From Oscillospiraceae bacterium (GTDB taxonomy: Bacteria; Bacillota; Clostridia; Oscillospirales; Acutalibacteraceae): DNA of 64,000 nt. The translations under genes were made by a program, and so were the position numbers. Below the pieces are notes generated by a model that worked only from the letters and a program-made list of their open reading frames with translations, was not told the origin of the DNA and ran no database searches. Positions 1 through 8,169 of this stretch are shown one piece after another (positions within the stretch are counted from its first letter, which is position 1; each line of letters starts with the position of its first letter). Where the stretch lies: assembly GCA_025757685.1 (NCBI GenBank), contig CP107220.1, positions 397,501-461,500 on the forward strand, written 5' to 3'.

Positions 1-93
1 ATCCAGGATTACCACATCCTGGCCTGCGTTGATTAACTCCACGCAGGTGTGAGAGCCGATATAACCGGCGCCGCCTGTTACAAGTACAGCCAT
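1..93 (-). CDS. galE: UDP-glucose 4-epimerase, N-terminal fragment
   Basis: Only the first 31 codons lie in the window; the gene runs off the left edge. They read MAVLVTGGAGYIGSHTCVEL and onward, the N-terminal Rossmann fold of extended short-chain dehydrogenases with the NAD-binding GxxGxxG motif (residues 7-13). GGAGYIGSHT is characteristic of GalE, which interconverts UDP-glucose and UDP-galactose in the Leloir pathway and for surface polysaccharide. The ATG is preceded by a strong GGAGG and a promoter. A related NAD-dependent sugar epimerase cannot be excluded from so short a piece. Confidence 0.8.
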   Translation of the reverse strand, partial: MAVLVTGGAGYIGSHTCVELINAGQDVVILD

Positions 94-134
94 CTTTTTT
101 CCTCCTTGGTTGTGGGGTTCTTTCTTGAAACTTC

Positions 135-163
135 ATTATATACCCCTTTGCCGCCAAAGTAAA
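135..163 (-). promoter_or_regulatory. Predicted sigma-A promoter for galE
   Basis: On the minus strand TTTACT (158-163) is followed after 17 bp by TATAAT (135-140), about 40 bp upstream of the galE start. It diverges from the atp promoter. The rest of 164-395 shows no gene or convincing signal. Confidence 0.5.
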
Positions 164-395
164 TAAGAAAGTTCAGTTTTCTCTGTGGCATGGGCGGTTT
201 TTGTTCGGCTTTGATCTTGTCAAGCCAATTATACAACTTGTACACCGGCGAAAATGCGCAAAAAGCCCGACGCAACGCCAAAAAGTATAAGTGCGTTTTA
301 CAAAGAGTAATAAATGTACGGAAATTTTAACCAAATTCCTTGCGCTTTTTAGACGATTTTTTTACATTTTGGTCTTCAAATTCGCCGGAACCCTG

Positions 396-424
396 TTTAC
401 TTTTGAGAAACGGGGGTGTAAAAT
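396..424 (+). promoter_or_regulatory. Predicted sigma-A promoter for the atp operon
   Basis: TTTACT (396-401), 17 bp, TAAAAT (419-424). It lies about 40 bp upstream of the atpB start and is the only good promoter pair in the gap before the ATP synthase genes. There is no atpI gene between it and atpB. Confidence 0.5.
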
Positions 425-461
425 GAGCAATGGAAATAAGGATTGATTGGAGGTGACGGCG

Positions 462-1160
462 TTGCTGCTGAAAACCGATGTGGCAAGTAAATTGATCGAA
501 GAACTGAATACGGAAACGGTGTTCAGTCTGTTTGGCGGCAAGCTCAAGATCGACGAGGGCACAGTCGTCAGCTGGATCATTATGGCGGTGTTCCTGATCG
601 CCGGTATTTTGCTCACCCGTGGACTGAAGGTGGAGGGCAAGCTCTCCAAACGCCAGCTGTTTATTGAAATGTGCGTAGACAAAATGCGTACATTTTTCCA
701 CAACGTTATGGGCCCGGACGGGGATCGTTACATTCCTTGGATGATGACGGTAGCTGTTTATATCGGTGCCTGCAATATGTGCGGCATCTTCGGATTTAAG
801 TCTCCTACCAAGGAACTGAATGTAACCGTAGGTCTGGCGCTGACCAGCATTATCCTGGTTCAGTACGCCGGCATTCATAAAAAGGGTACGAAGGGATGGC
901 TTAAGTCCTTTGCTAAGCCGGTACCCATCGTACTGCCCATCAATTTGCTGGAGCTGGTCATCAAGCCCATGTCTCTTTGCTTCCGACTTTTCGGCAACAT
1001 CATCGGCGCTTTCATTATTATGAAGCTGATCGAATCGGTGGTGCCGGTAGCAATTCCGGTGGCATTGAGCCTTTACTTTGATATTTTCGATGGTTTTATC
1101 CAGGCGTATGTGTTCGTCTTTTTGACCTCACTGTACATTCAGGAAGCCATTGAAGATTAA
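462..1160 (+). CDS. atpB: F-type ATP synthase subunit a
   Basis: Membrane subunit a of the Fo sector, which forms the two proton half-channels beside the c-ring. About 232 residues with several membrane segments. The C-terminal half contains the conserved helix with RLFGN (around residue 175), whose Arg is essential for proton transfer, and ends with the typical YIQEAIED. Two TTG starts are possible. TTG at 462 is preferred because GGAGGTGA at 449-456 ends 5 bp before it; the TTG at 447 would overlap this ribosome binding site and has none of its own. First gene of atpBEFHAGDC. Confidence 0.93.
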   Translation: MLLKTDVASKLIEELNTETVFSLFGGKLKIDEGTVVSWIIMAVFLIAGILLTRGLKVEGKLSKRQLFIEMCVDKMRTFFHNVMGPDGDRYIPWMMTVAVYIGACNMCGIFGFKSPTKELNVTVGLALTSIILVQYAGIHKKGTKGWLKSFAKPVPIVLPINLLELVIKPMSLCFRLFGNIIGAFIIMKLIESVVPVAIPVALSLYFDIFDGFIQAYVFVFLTSLYIQEAIED

Positions 1161-1192
1161 ATAGAACTTTTACAGAAAAGGAGAAATTTATC

Positions 1193-1411
1193 ATGACAGT
1201 AGCAATCGCAGCGGCAATCGCCGTACTTACAGGTGTAGCAGCAGGTCTCGGCATCGGCCTTGCAACCGGTAAGGCAGTAGACGCCATCGCTCGTCAGCCC
1301 GAGGCTGCCGGTGACATTCGTACCGCTCTGATCCTGGGCTGCGCCCTGGCAGAGGCAACGGCTGTTTACGGTCTGGTTATCGGTATTTTGATCATCTTCA
1401 TTATGAAATAA
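1193..1411 (+). CDS. atpE: F-type ATP synthase subunit c
   Basis: A 72-residue two-helix hairpin that assembles into the rotating c-ring. The polar loop ARQPEA (residues 33-38) is the family signature that contacts gamma and epsilon. The ion-binding carboxylate is Glu54 in LAEATAVYG. The residues known to coordinate sodium in Ilyobacter-type rings are not conserved: the Gln equivalent is Ile21 and the Ser after the Glu is Ala55. A proton-driven enzyme is therefore inferred. The N-terminus is short and begins almost directly in helix 1. A GGAGAA ribosome binding site precedes the ATG. Confidence 0.95.
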   Translation: MTVAIAAAIAVLTGVAAGLGIGLATGKAVDAIARQPEAAGDIRTALILGCALAEATAVYGLVIGILIIFIMK

Positions 1412-1447
1412 CCGAGAAAATCCACAAGCAGAAAGGAAGCAGTGTCT

Positions 1448-1939
1448 ATGCTGTCATTAGACTGGAATCTGCTCTTTACCGTGATCAACCTGGTGATCTT
1501 CTATATCCTGATGAAGAAATTTGTCTGGAACAAGGTGCTGGGTGCCATGGATAAACGGCAGTCCAAGATAGACCAACAATTCAAAGACGCCGACGAGGAT
1601 CGTCGAGCCGCAGGCGCTCTGAAAACAGAATATGAGGGTCGCTTAGCCGGTGCAGACGAGGAGTCGGCACGCTTGATTGCAGACGCAAAGGTCACTGCCA
1701 AAGCCAAAGCTGACAAGATCGTAGACCAGGCCAAGCTCACCTCCGACAAGATGGTACGCGATGCGCACCAGACCATCGAGCATGAGCGCAATGAGGCACT
1801 CCAGTCCGTTAAGCATGACATTGCTGCACTGGCAATGGACGCTGCGGCCAAGGTGGTGTCTAAAGAGGCGTCTGAGCTGGATAACAGCGCGATCTATGAC
1901 GATTTTCTGGCGGGGCAGGACGGCGGTGATCCGGTATGA
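1448..1939 (+). CDS. atpF: F-type ATP synthase subunit b
   Basis: Peripheral stalk subunit of about 163 residues: one N-terminal membrane helix (roughly residues 6-24) followed by a long charged alpha-helical stretch rich in Ala, Lys, Asp and Glu, as expected for the dimeric stator that ties subunit a to delta/alpha. The ATG at 1448 is preferred over a GTG at 1442 because AGGAAG at 1434-1439 is 8 bp upstream of the ATG. Its stop overlaps the start of atpH by 4 bp (ATGA), implying translational coupling. Confidence 0.93.
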   Translation: MLSLDWNLLFTVINLVIFYILMKKFVWNKVLGAMDKRQSKIDQQFKDADEDRRAAGALKTEYEGRLAGADEESARLIADAKVTAKAKADKIVDQAKLTSDKMVRDAHQTIEHERNEALQSVKHDIAALAMDAAAKVVSKEASELDNSAIYDDFLAGQDGGDPV

Positions 1940-2445
1940 CCGTAACCGCACAGAATTATGCGCTGGTGCTGGGGGAACTGAATCTGGACAAACAGCAGAT
2001 CAAAGCAGCAGAAACCTTGCTGCGTGAAAATCCGCTGCTCACCCAGGTGCTCTCTGATCCCAGAGTGCGCTTTGCAGAGAAGGAAAAGTGCCTGGACCGT
2101 ATTTTTACGCCGCCCTTTTCCTCCTTTATGAAGGTGCTTTGCAAACATGAGCGCGTGTATGCACTGACAGAGATTTTTGAGGCCTATCAGGATCTGTGCC
2201 GCCAAAAAGCGGGCACGGTTCAGGCGCAGTTGCTCTGCGTGGAGCCGCCCAGTGCGGAACAGACAGAGAAAATGCGCGCGTTTGTGAAAAAGAAATTCGG
2301 TGCCGCCAATGTGGAGCTGGACATTGCGGTACAGCCGGACTTGCTGGGTGGGTTTATTCTGCGCTGCGGCGACTGTGAATATGACCGCTCCGTAAAGGGC
2401 AAGTTAGATAAATTACAGCAAAAACTGACTGGGGAAGTGAAGTAA
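1936..2445 (+). CDS. atpH: F-type ATP synthase subunit delta
   Basis: Stator subunit of 169 residues that links the peripheral stalk to the top of the alpha3beta3 head (OSCP family). The N-terminal helical bundle and the C-terminal segment with DLLGGFILRCGD (residues 135-146), a hallmark GG(F/V)xxR region, are present. Its start overlaps the atpF stop (ATGA) and its TAA shares one base with the atpA ATG (TAATG), so translation of b, delta and alpha is probably coupled. Confidence 0.93.
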   Translation: MTVTAQNYALVLGELNLDKQQIKAAETLLRENPLLTQVLSDPRVRFAEKEKCLDRIFTPPFSSFMKVLCKHERVYALTEIFEAYQDLCRQKAGTVQAQLLCVEPPSAEQTEKMRAFVKKKFGAANVELDIAVQPDLLGGFILRCGDCEYDRSVKGKLDKLQQKLTGEVK

Positions 2446-3956
2446 TGGCAGCAATCAGTTCGGATCAGATCGTATCCATTCTCCGCGAGGAGATCACCAA
2501 TTACGACTTTAACCAAAATGACGAGGAAGTGGGCAAGGTCGTTCGCGTAGGCGACGGCATTGCCACCATTTACGGTATGAACCACGCCATGTACGGCGAG
2601 ATCGTGGTGTTTGACTCCGGGGTCAAGGGCATGGTCCAGGATATTAAGGAGAACCAGATCGGTTGTATCCTGTTTGGCCAGGATAGCGAGATCCACGAGG
2701 GTTCTACCGCTGTGCGTACCCATAAGCGTGCCGGCGTGCCGGTGGGCGAGGGCTTTATTGGCCGTATTGTCAACGCTTTGGGCGAGCCCATCGACGGCAA
2801 GGGCGAGATCCAGTCCGATGACTACCGCCCGGTTGAAGAACCGGCACCCTCCATTGTGGATCGGCAGTCGGTAGATACCCCTTTGGCTACCGGTATTCTG
2901 TCCATTGACTCTATGTTCCCCATTGGGCGTGGCCAGCGTGAGCTGATCATCGGCGACCGTCAGACCGGTAAGACCTCCATTGCCATTGACACCATCCTGA
3001 ACCAAAAGGGCAAGGATGTGATCTGCGTTTATAACGCCATCGGTCAAAAGGCGTCTACCGTGGCAAAGCTGGTGCATACGCTGGATAAGTACGGTGCCTT
3101 GGATTATACCATCGTGGTGTGCTCCACTGCTTCCGACCCGTCCTCTCTACAATATATTTCTCCCTATTCCGCCACCGCAATGGCAGAATACTTTATGTAC
3201 AAGGGCAAGGACTGCTTGATCGTGTACGATGATTTGAGTAAGCACGCAGTAGCTTACCGTGCACTGTCCCTGCTGCTGGAAAGAAGTCCCGGCCGTGAGG
3301 CTTATCCCGGCGATGTGTTCTATTTGCACTCCCGGCTGCTGGAGCGTTCCAGCCGACTGTCCGACAAGTTGGGCGGCGGCTCGCTTACCGCTCTGCCTAT
3401 TATCGAAACCCAGGCAGGCGACCTTTCCGCCTACATTCCCACGAATGTGATTTCCATTACAGACGGCCAGATTTTCTTGGAGAGCGATCTGTTCTTCAGC
3501 GGTCAGCGCCCGGCTGTAAATGTAGGTCTGTCCGTATCCCGTGTAGGTGGCGCAGCCCAGACCAAGGCTATGAAGAAGGCCGCCGGTTCTCTGCGTATCG
3601 ACCTGGCTCAGTTCCGTGAGATGGAAGTGTTTACCCAGTTCTCCTCAGATCTGGACGACGAAACCAAGGCCAGCCTGACCTACGGCAAGGGCTTGATGGA
3701 GCTGTTAAAGCAGCCACTGTGTCACCCGCTGTCCCTGTCGGATATGGTGGTGTCTTTGGTGGCAGCCATCGGCCATAAGTTTATGGATGTGGAACCGAAA
3801 AAGATTAAGGCGTTCCAGTCCGGACTGCTGGAGTTCGTAAACGCCAAGTACCCGGAACTGGTGGCGACCATCGAAAAGGATCAGGTGCTCACCGACGAGT
3901 TGCGGGAGGAGATCCTGGCCGCAACCGATGAATATAAGAAGGTAAACCATGGCTAA
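2445..3956 (+). CDS. atpA: F-type ATP synthase subunit alpha
   Basis: Regulatory/non-catalytic nucleotide-binding subunit of F1, 503 residues, the usual family length. It has the Walker A motif GDRQTGKTS (about residues 169-177) and the alpha/beta signature PAVNVGLSVSRVGG, which includes the arginine finger, near residue 363. Overlaps atpG by 8 bp. Confidence 0.97.
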   Translation: MAAISSDQIVSILREEITNYDFNQNDEEVGKVVRVGDGIATIYGMNHAMYGEIVVFDSGVKGMVQDIKENQIGCILFGQDSEIHEGSTAVRTHKRAGVPVGEGFIGRIVNALGEPIDGKGEIQSDDYRPVEEPAPSIVDRQSVDTPLATGILSIDSMFPIGRGQRELIIGDRQTGKTSIAIDTILNQKGKDVICVYNAIGQKASTVAKLVHTLDKYGALDYTIVVCSTASDPSSLQYISPYSATAMAEYFMYKGKDCLIVYDDLSKHAVAYRALSLLLERSPGREAYPGDVFYLHSRLLERSSRLSDKLGGGSLTALPIIETQAGDLSAYIPTNVISITDGQIFLESDLFFSGQRPAVNVGLSVSRVGGAAQTKAMKKAAGSLRIDLAQFREMEVFTQFSSDLDDETKASLTYGKGLMELLKQPLCHPLSLSDMVVSLVAAIGHKFMDVEPKKIKAFQSGLLEFVNAKYPELVATIEKDQVLTDELREEILAATDEYKKVNHG

Positions 3957-4845
3957 TGCAAGAGAGATCCAAAGCCGGATGAAGAGCATTAAGGACACCA
4001 TGAAGATCACCAACGCCATGTATATGATCTCGTCCTCCAAGCTCTCAAAGGCCAGAACGGACCTGAAGAATACGGAGCCGTACTTCTTCACCATGCAGGA
4101 CGCTTTGGCTAAGATCCTGATGGAATCGCCGGATGCCGGTAACCGCTTTTTTGACCAGCGGCCCGATTTGGCGCCGGAGGATCGAAAAAAAGGCTATATT
4201 GTGGTCACCGCCGACAAGGGCATGGCCGGTGCCTACAACCACAATGTGATCAAGATCGCCGAGGAGGCCACCCACACCGGAGAGAACGAGAACCATAACA
4301 AACTCTTTGTGGTGGGCGAAGTGGGCCGCCGGTATTTTGAGACCAAGAACATTCCCGTTGACATAGACTTTAAGTACACGGCCCAGAACCCGAATATGAA
4401 CCGGGCACGGTATATTGCGGAGCAAGTGACGGAGCTGTTTGTCAGTGGTGAGCTGGACGAGGTGTATATCATCTATACCAAGATGATCAACTCCCTGAAT
4501 GTGCAGGCCGAGTGTCACCAACTGCTGCCTTTGGAGCAGGAACAGATCTCTGTGCACCGGGATCGGAAATATTACGATCAGGTGGCGTTTTTGCCGTCGC
4601 CGGACGAAGTGTTTGAGCACATTGTGCCCAACTATGTGGCCGGGTTTGTGTATGGTGCGCTGGTGGAGTCCTATTGCTCCGAGCATAATGCCCGTATGAC
4701 CGCCATGCAGACGGCTACCAACGCGGCCAAGGATATGCTCAATCAGCTGACCATTGATTATAACCGGGCAAGGCAGTCTGCCATTACCCAGGAGATCACG
4801 GAAGTGATCGCCGGCGCCAAGGCGCAAAAGAAGAAAACTGACTAA
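3949..4845 (+). CDS. atpG: F-type ATP synthase subunit gamma
   Basis: Central rotor shaft, 298 residues. The N-terminal helix REIQSRMKSIKDTMKITNAM and the C-terminal helix (YNRARQSAITQEITEVIAGA) form the coiled coil inside the alpha3beta3 head and are the most conserved parts of the family. The ATG lies inside the end of atpA (8 bp overlap). An intervening segment of about 20 residues rich in charge (around residues 100-125) is longer than in many homologues. Confidence 0.95.
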   Translation: MANAREIQSRMKSIKDTMKITNAMYMISSSKLSKARTDLKNTEPYFFTMQDALAKILMESPDAGNRFFDQRPDLAPEDRKKGYIVVTADKGMAGAYNHNVIKIAEEATHTGENENHNKLFVVGEVGRRYFETKNIPVDIDFKYTAQNPNMNRARYIAEQVTELFVSGELDEVYIIYTKMINSLNVQAECHQLLPLEQEQISVHRDRKYYDQVAFLPSPDEVFEHIVPNYVAGFVYGALVESYCSEHNARMTAMQTATNAAKDMLNQLTIDYNRARQSAITQEITEVIAGAKAQKKKTD

Positions 4846-4862
4846 CAATCGGAGGCAATCCT

Positions 4863-6251
4863 ATGAATAAGGGCAAAATCATTCAGATCATGGGCCCCGT
4901 TGTGGATGTGGCGTTCCCGGACGAACTGCCCGCCATTAAGGAGGCGCTGGAGGTGCAGCTGGACGGCAAGCGCCTGGTGATGGAAGTGAGCCAGCACATC
5001 GGCAACAACTGTGTGCGCTGCATTATGCTGGCAACATCTGACGGTCTGTGCAAGGATATGGAAGTGGTTGCCACCGGCAGCTCCATCTCCGTGCCTGTGG
5101 GCCAAAAGACTTTGGGCCGCCTGTTCAATGTGGTAGGCGATACCCTGGACGGTCTGGAGGACCTAAGCGGCGAGAAGCACTGGGGCATTCACCGGCAGCC
5201 CCCCAGCTTTGAGGACCAGTCCCCGAATGTGGAGATTTTGGAGACCGGTATCAAGGTTATCGACCTGTTGACCCCCTATCAAAAGGGCGGTAAGATCGGT
5301 CTGTTCGGCGGCGCCGGCGTAGGTAAAACGGTGCTGATCCAGGAGCTGATCACCAATGTAGCCACCCAGCACGGCGGTTACTCCATCTTTACCGGCGTAG
5401 GCGAGCGTTCCCGTGAGGGTAACGATCTGTGGAACGAAATGCGCGAGAGCGGCGTGCTGCAAAAGACAGCCCTGGTCTTTGGCCAGATGAACGAGCCGCC
5501 CGGCGCCCGTATGCGTGTGGCAGAAACCGGGCTGACCATGGCGGAGTACTTCCGTGATGTGGAGCACCAGGATGTGCTGCTGTTTATTGATAACATCTTT
5601 CGTTTTGTACAGGCAGGTTCCGAGGTTTCCTCTCTGCTGGGTCGTATGCCCTCCGCAGTAGGTTACCAGCCCACGCTGGCAACGGATGTTGGCGAGGTGC
5701 AGGAGCGTATCGCTTCCACCAAGAACGGGTCTATCACCTCCGTACAGGCTGTGTATGTGCCTGCGGATGACCTGACCGACCCGGCACCGGCCACCACCTT
5801 CGCCCATTTGGACGCCACTACCGTGCTGTCCAGAAAGATCGTGGAGCAGGGTATTTACCCGGCTGTGGACCCGCTGGAGTCCAGCTCTCGTATTCTGGAG
5901 GCCGATGTAGTGGGCGAGGAGCACTATGAGGTGGCTCGTAAGGTACAGGAGTACCTGCAAAAATACAAAGAGCTGCAAGATATTATTGCTATTCTGGGTA
6001 TGGAGGAGCTGTCCGACGAGGATAAGGTCACTGTTTACCGTGCAAGAAAGATCCAGAAGTTCCTGTCCCAGCCTTTCCATGTGGCCGAGCAGTTCTCCGG
6101 TATTCCCGGTGTGTTTGTACCGCTGAAGGAGTCTATCCGCGGCTTTAAGGCCATCATCAACGGCGAGGTAGACGATGTGCCGGAGATGGCATTCTTCAAT
6201 GTAGGCACCCTGGACGATGTGCTGGAAAAGGCCAAGAAAATGCAGAAGTGA
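4863..6251 (+). CDS. atpD: F-type ATP synthase subunit beta
   Basis: Catalytic subunit of F1, 462 residues. Walker A GGAGVGKT near residue 149, the catalytic GERSREGND motif about 30 residues later, the DELSEED-like hinge (here MEELSDEDK near residue 382) and the alpha/beta signature around PAVDPLESSSR are all present, so the site looks complete. It follows atpG by 17 bp with a GGAGG-type ribosome binding site. Confidence 0.97.
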   Translation: MNKGKIIQIMGPVVDVAFPDELPAIKEALEVQLDGKRLVMEVSQHIGNNCVRCIMLATSDGLCKDMEVVATGSSISVPVGQKTLGRLFNVVGDTLDGLEDLSGEKHWGIHRQPPSFEDQSPNVEILETGIKVIDLLTPYQKGGKIGLFGGAGVGKTVLIQELITNVATQHGGYSIFTGVGERSREGNDLWNEMRESGVLQKTALVFGQMNEPPGARMRVAETGLTMAEYFRDVEHQDVLLFIDNIFRFVQAGSEVSSLLGRMPSAVGYQPTLATDVGEVQERIASTKNGSITSVQAVYVPADDLTDPAPATTFAHLDATTVLSRKIVEQGIYPAVDPLESSSRILEADVVGEEHYEVARKVQEYLQKYKELQDIIAILGMEELSDEDKVTVYRARKIQKFLSQPFHVAEQFSGIPGVFVPLKESIRGFKAIINGEVDDVPEMAFFNVGTLDDVLEKAKKMQK

Positions 6252-6275
6252 TCCTTGTAGCAAGGAGGTGCCCGT

Positions 6276-6698
6276 ATGGGTGCAGACAATACATTCAAAT
6301 TGAAAATTGTGGCGTCCAACCGTGTGTTCTATGACGGCCGGGCGCAGACCTTGGTGATCCCGGCTATCGACGGCGGTGAGGTGGGCTTCCTGGCCCAGCA
6401 CGAGAACTGCGTAACCCCGGTGGAAGTGGGCGAAATGCGCATTAAGGATACCCAGGGCAAGATCATTCACGCCTTTGTTGGCAGCGGCTTTTTGGAGTTT
6501 GTTAACAATGAGGCCACCTTGGTGTGCGTGTCTGCGGAGTTGCCCAATGAGATCGACGCCCGCCGTGCTAAGGAAGCCAAGGAGCGAGCAGAGGAAGAAA
6601 TGCGCCAGCACCACAGCCAAATGGAGTACCATCACTCCCAGGCCAACCTGGCTCGCGCCATGGAGCGCCTGCGTGTCGTCAAGCGCTATCCCAGATAA
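6276..6698 (+). CDS. atpC: F-type ATP synthase subunit epsilon
   Basis: Rotor-foot and regulatory subunit, 140 residues. The N-terminal beta sandwich (FKLKIVASNRVFYDGRAQTL, then GEVGFLAQHENCVTPVEVGEMRI) is typical and is followed by a C-terminal helical hairpin that is Glu/Arg rich. AAGGAGGTG stands just before the ATG. Last gene of the operon; a strong intrinsic terminator follows within about 20 bp. Confidence 0.95.
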   Translation: MGADNTFKLKIVASNRVFYDGRAQTLVIPAIDGGEVGFLAQHENCVTPVEVGEMRIKDTQGKIIHAFVGSGFLEFVNNEATLVCVSAELPNEIDARRAKEAKERAEEEMRQHHSQMEYHHSQANLARAMERLRVVKRYPR

Positions 6699-6717
6699 TT
6701 TTTCCGAATATAAAAGC

Positions 6718-6750
6718 AAAGGACCTGTTCACACGAACAGGTCCTTTTTT
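6718..6750 (+). terminator. Intrinsic terminator after the atp operon
   Basis: AAAGGACCTGTTC, a 4-base ACAC loop and the perfect complement GAACAGGTCC followed by a run of seven T. It separates atpC from the convergent signal peptidase operon. Confidence 0.9.
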
Positions 6751-6771
6751 TAGCTTTATGGTAAAGAATGG

Positions 6772-6791
6772 GGCGGGAGCAAGCTCCCGCC
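6772..6791 (-). terminator. Possible weak terminator of the signal peptidase operon
   Basis: GGCGGGAG-CAAG-CTCCCGCC is a perfect 8-bp GC-rich stem just downstream of the last minus-strand gene. The T-tract on the minus strand is poor, so it may only stabilise the 3' end. Confidence 0.4.
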
Positions 6792-6802
6792 ATGCGAATT
6801 GT

Positions 6803-7594
6803 CTATTTGATTTTATGGATGCTGGGGTAATAGCAAAAGACGACTTTGCCCACGATCTTCTTTTTCTTTACAAACTTGTGGTCCCAAAAGCGGGAGTCCT
6901 CGCTGTCGTTGCGGTTGTCACCCATCATAAAGTAGCTGTCCTCCGGCACCTTGTAGGGGCCATAATCGCCCACCGGGGTGCAGTAAGTGACAAAGTCATC
7001 GCGCAGCTGAATGGTTTTGCCGTTTGTTTGGGTCACATAGACGGTGCCGTCCTTTATCTCCACCGTTTCGCCTGGCAGTCCGATAATGCGCTTTACATAA
7101 TTTTGGCGCTCATCGTCCGGGTATTTGAAGATCACCACATCGTACCGCTGGGGGTCGTTGGTGATATAGGCCAGCCGGCTGGCCACGATCCGGTCGCCGA
7201 TCTCTATGGTGCTGAGCATGGAGCCGGAGGGCACTACCGCATTGGCAAACACAAGTGTTTTTAGCAGCAGGGCCAGGATCACGGCAATCACAATGGGCAG
7301 CATAAAGTCCACAATATCCTTGACCGGGTTCTTTTCCTCCGCCTTGTCCGCGGCAGCCTTGGCTTTGGTCTTGCGCCGGGACTTGCGCTTTTTCTCCGGG
7401 CGGGTGCGGCGCAGAGGCGGTGCATCTTCCTGTGCCGCAGCGGCTTCCATCTGCTCCAGCAGCTTGGTGGGGCTGATCTCTGCCGCCGTCTCTTCCGGGC
7501 GGCGGGTGTCAAACATCACATTGCCGCAGTTTAGACAGGTGAGCCAGTCGCCGTCTTTCATTACGGCATCGCTGCCGCATTTGGTGCACTTCAT
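6803..7594 (-). CDS. lepB: Signal peptidase I with N-terminal zinc ribbon
   Basis: Membrane serine protease (peptidase family S26) that cleaves signal peptides of Sec-exported proteins. The S26 part has one membrane anchor (residues 98-117), the nucleophile Ser125 in PSGSM, the general base Lys168 in YVKRIIGLPGE and the GDNRNDSEDSR box at 225-235. Unusually it carries about 95 extra N-terminal residues: a CxxC-x13-CxxC zinc ribbon (Cys3, 6, 20, 23), then an acidic and a strongly Lys/Arg-rich linker, all predicted to face the cytoplasm. It lies 15 bp downstream of a second, plain signal peptidase to which its catalytic part is closely similar, suggesting tandem duplication. Confidence 0.9.
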   Translation of the reverse strand: MKCTKCGSDAVMKDGDWLTCLNCGNVMFDTRRPEETAAEISPTKLLEQMEAAAAQEDAPPLRRTRPEKKRKSRRKTKAKAAADKAEEKNPVKDIVDFMLPIVIAVILALLLKTLVFANAVVPSGSMLSTIEIGDRIVASRLAYITNDPQRYDVVIFKYPDDERQNYVKRIIGLPGETVEIKDGTVYVTQTNGKTIQLRDDFVTYCTPVGDYGPYKVPEDSYFMMGDNRNDSEDSRFWDHKFVKKKKIVGKVVFCYYPSIHKIK

Positions 7595-7609
7595 TGCATT
7601 CTTTCCTTA

Positions 7610-8167
7610 TCAGTCAATGGTGGAGAACTTGGGATAGTAGCGGAACTCCACCTTGCCAACGATCTTATTCTTCTTGACAAATTTGTTTTGCCAAAAGCGG
7701 GAGTCCTCGCTGTGGTTGCGGTTGTCGCCCATCATAAAGTAGCTGTCTGCCGGTACGGTGTAGGGCCCGTAGTTGCCGGTTGGCGTCTCTTTGGTCACAA
7801 AGCTGTCGTCCAGCTGAACGGTCTTGCCATCCGTCTTGGTCACATAGACTACGCCGTTGACCACCTCCACCGTCTCGCCGGGCAGGCCCACAATGCGCTT
7901 TACATAATACTGCTTCTCATCGTCCGGGTACTTAAAAATGACAATATCGTACCGCTGGGGGTCGTCCTTTACATAGGCCAGGCGGCTGGCAATCACCCGG
8001 TCGCCCTCTTGAATGGTGTTCAGCATAGAGCCGGTGGGCACCACGGCATTGGCAATGACGCAATATTTTAACACCAGTGCCACCGCTACCGCAATGAGAA
8101 TGGGCAGCAGAAAGTCTATGACCTCCCGCAGCTTGCTTTTTTGCTTTTTATTTTCTTCGTTTGCCAT
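7610..8167 (-). CDS. lepB: Signal peptidase I
   Basis: Peptidase S26 of 185 residues. A short basic cytoplasmic N-terminus, a single membrane segment (about residues 19-39), the nucleophile Ser47 in PTGSM, catalytic Lys90 in YVKRIVGLPGE and the GDNRNHSEDSR box make a complete single-anchor Gram-positive enzyme. It starts 2 bp after the stop of the glycosidase gene and is followed by the zinc-ribbon paralogue, so three genes are probably co-transcribed. Confidence 0.93.
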   Translation of the reverse strand: MANEENKKQKSKLREVIDFLLPILIAVAVALVLKYCVIANAVVPTGSMLNTIQEGDRVIASRLAYVKDDPQRYDIVIFKYPDDEKQYYVKRIVGLPGETVEVVNGVVYVTKTDGKTVQLDDSFVTKETPTGNYGPYTVPADSYFMMGDNRNHSEDSRFWQNKFVKKNKIVGKVEFRYYPKFSTID

Positions 8168-8169
8168 GG

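Noticed and set aside
1193..1411. Sodium-type ATP synthase c-ring
   Set aside because: Gln and Ser sodium ligands are replaced by Ile21 and Ala55.
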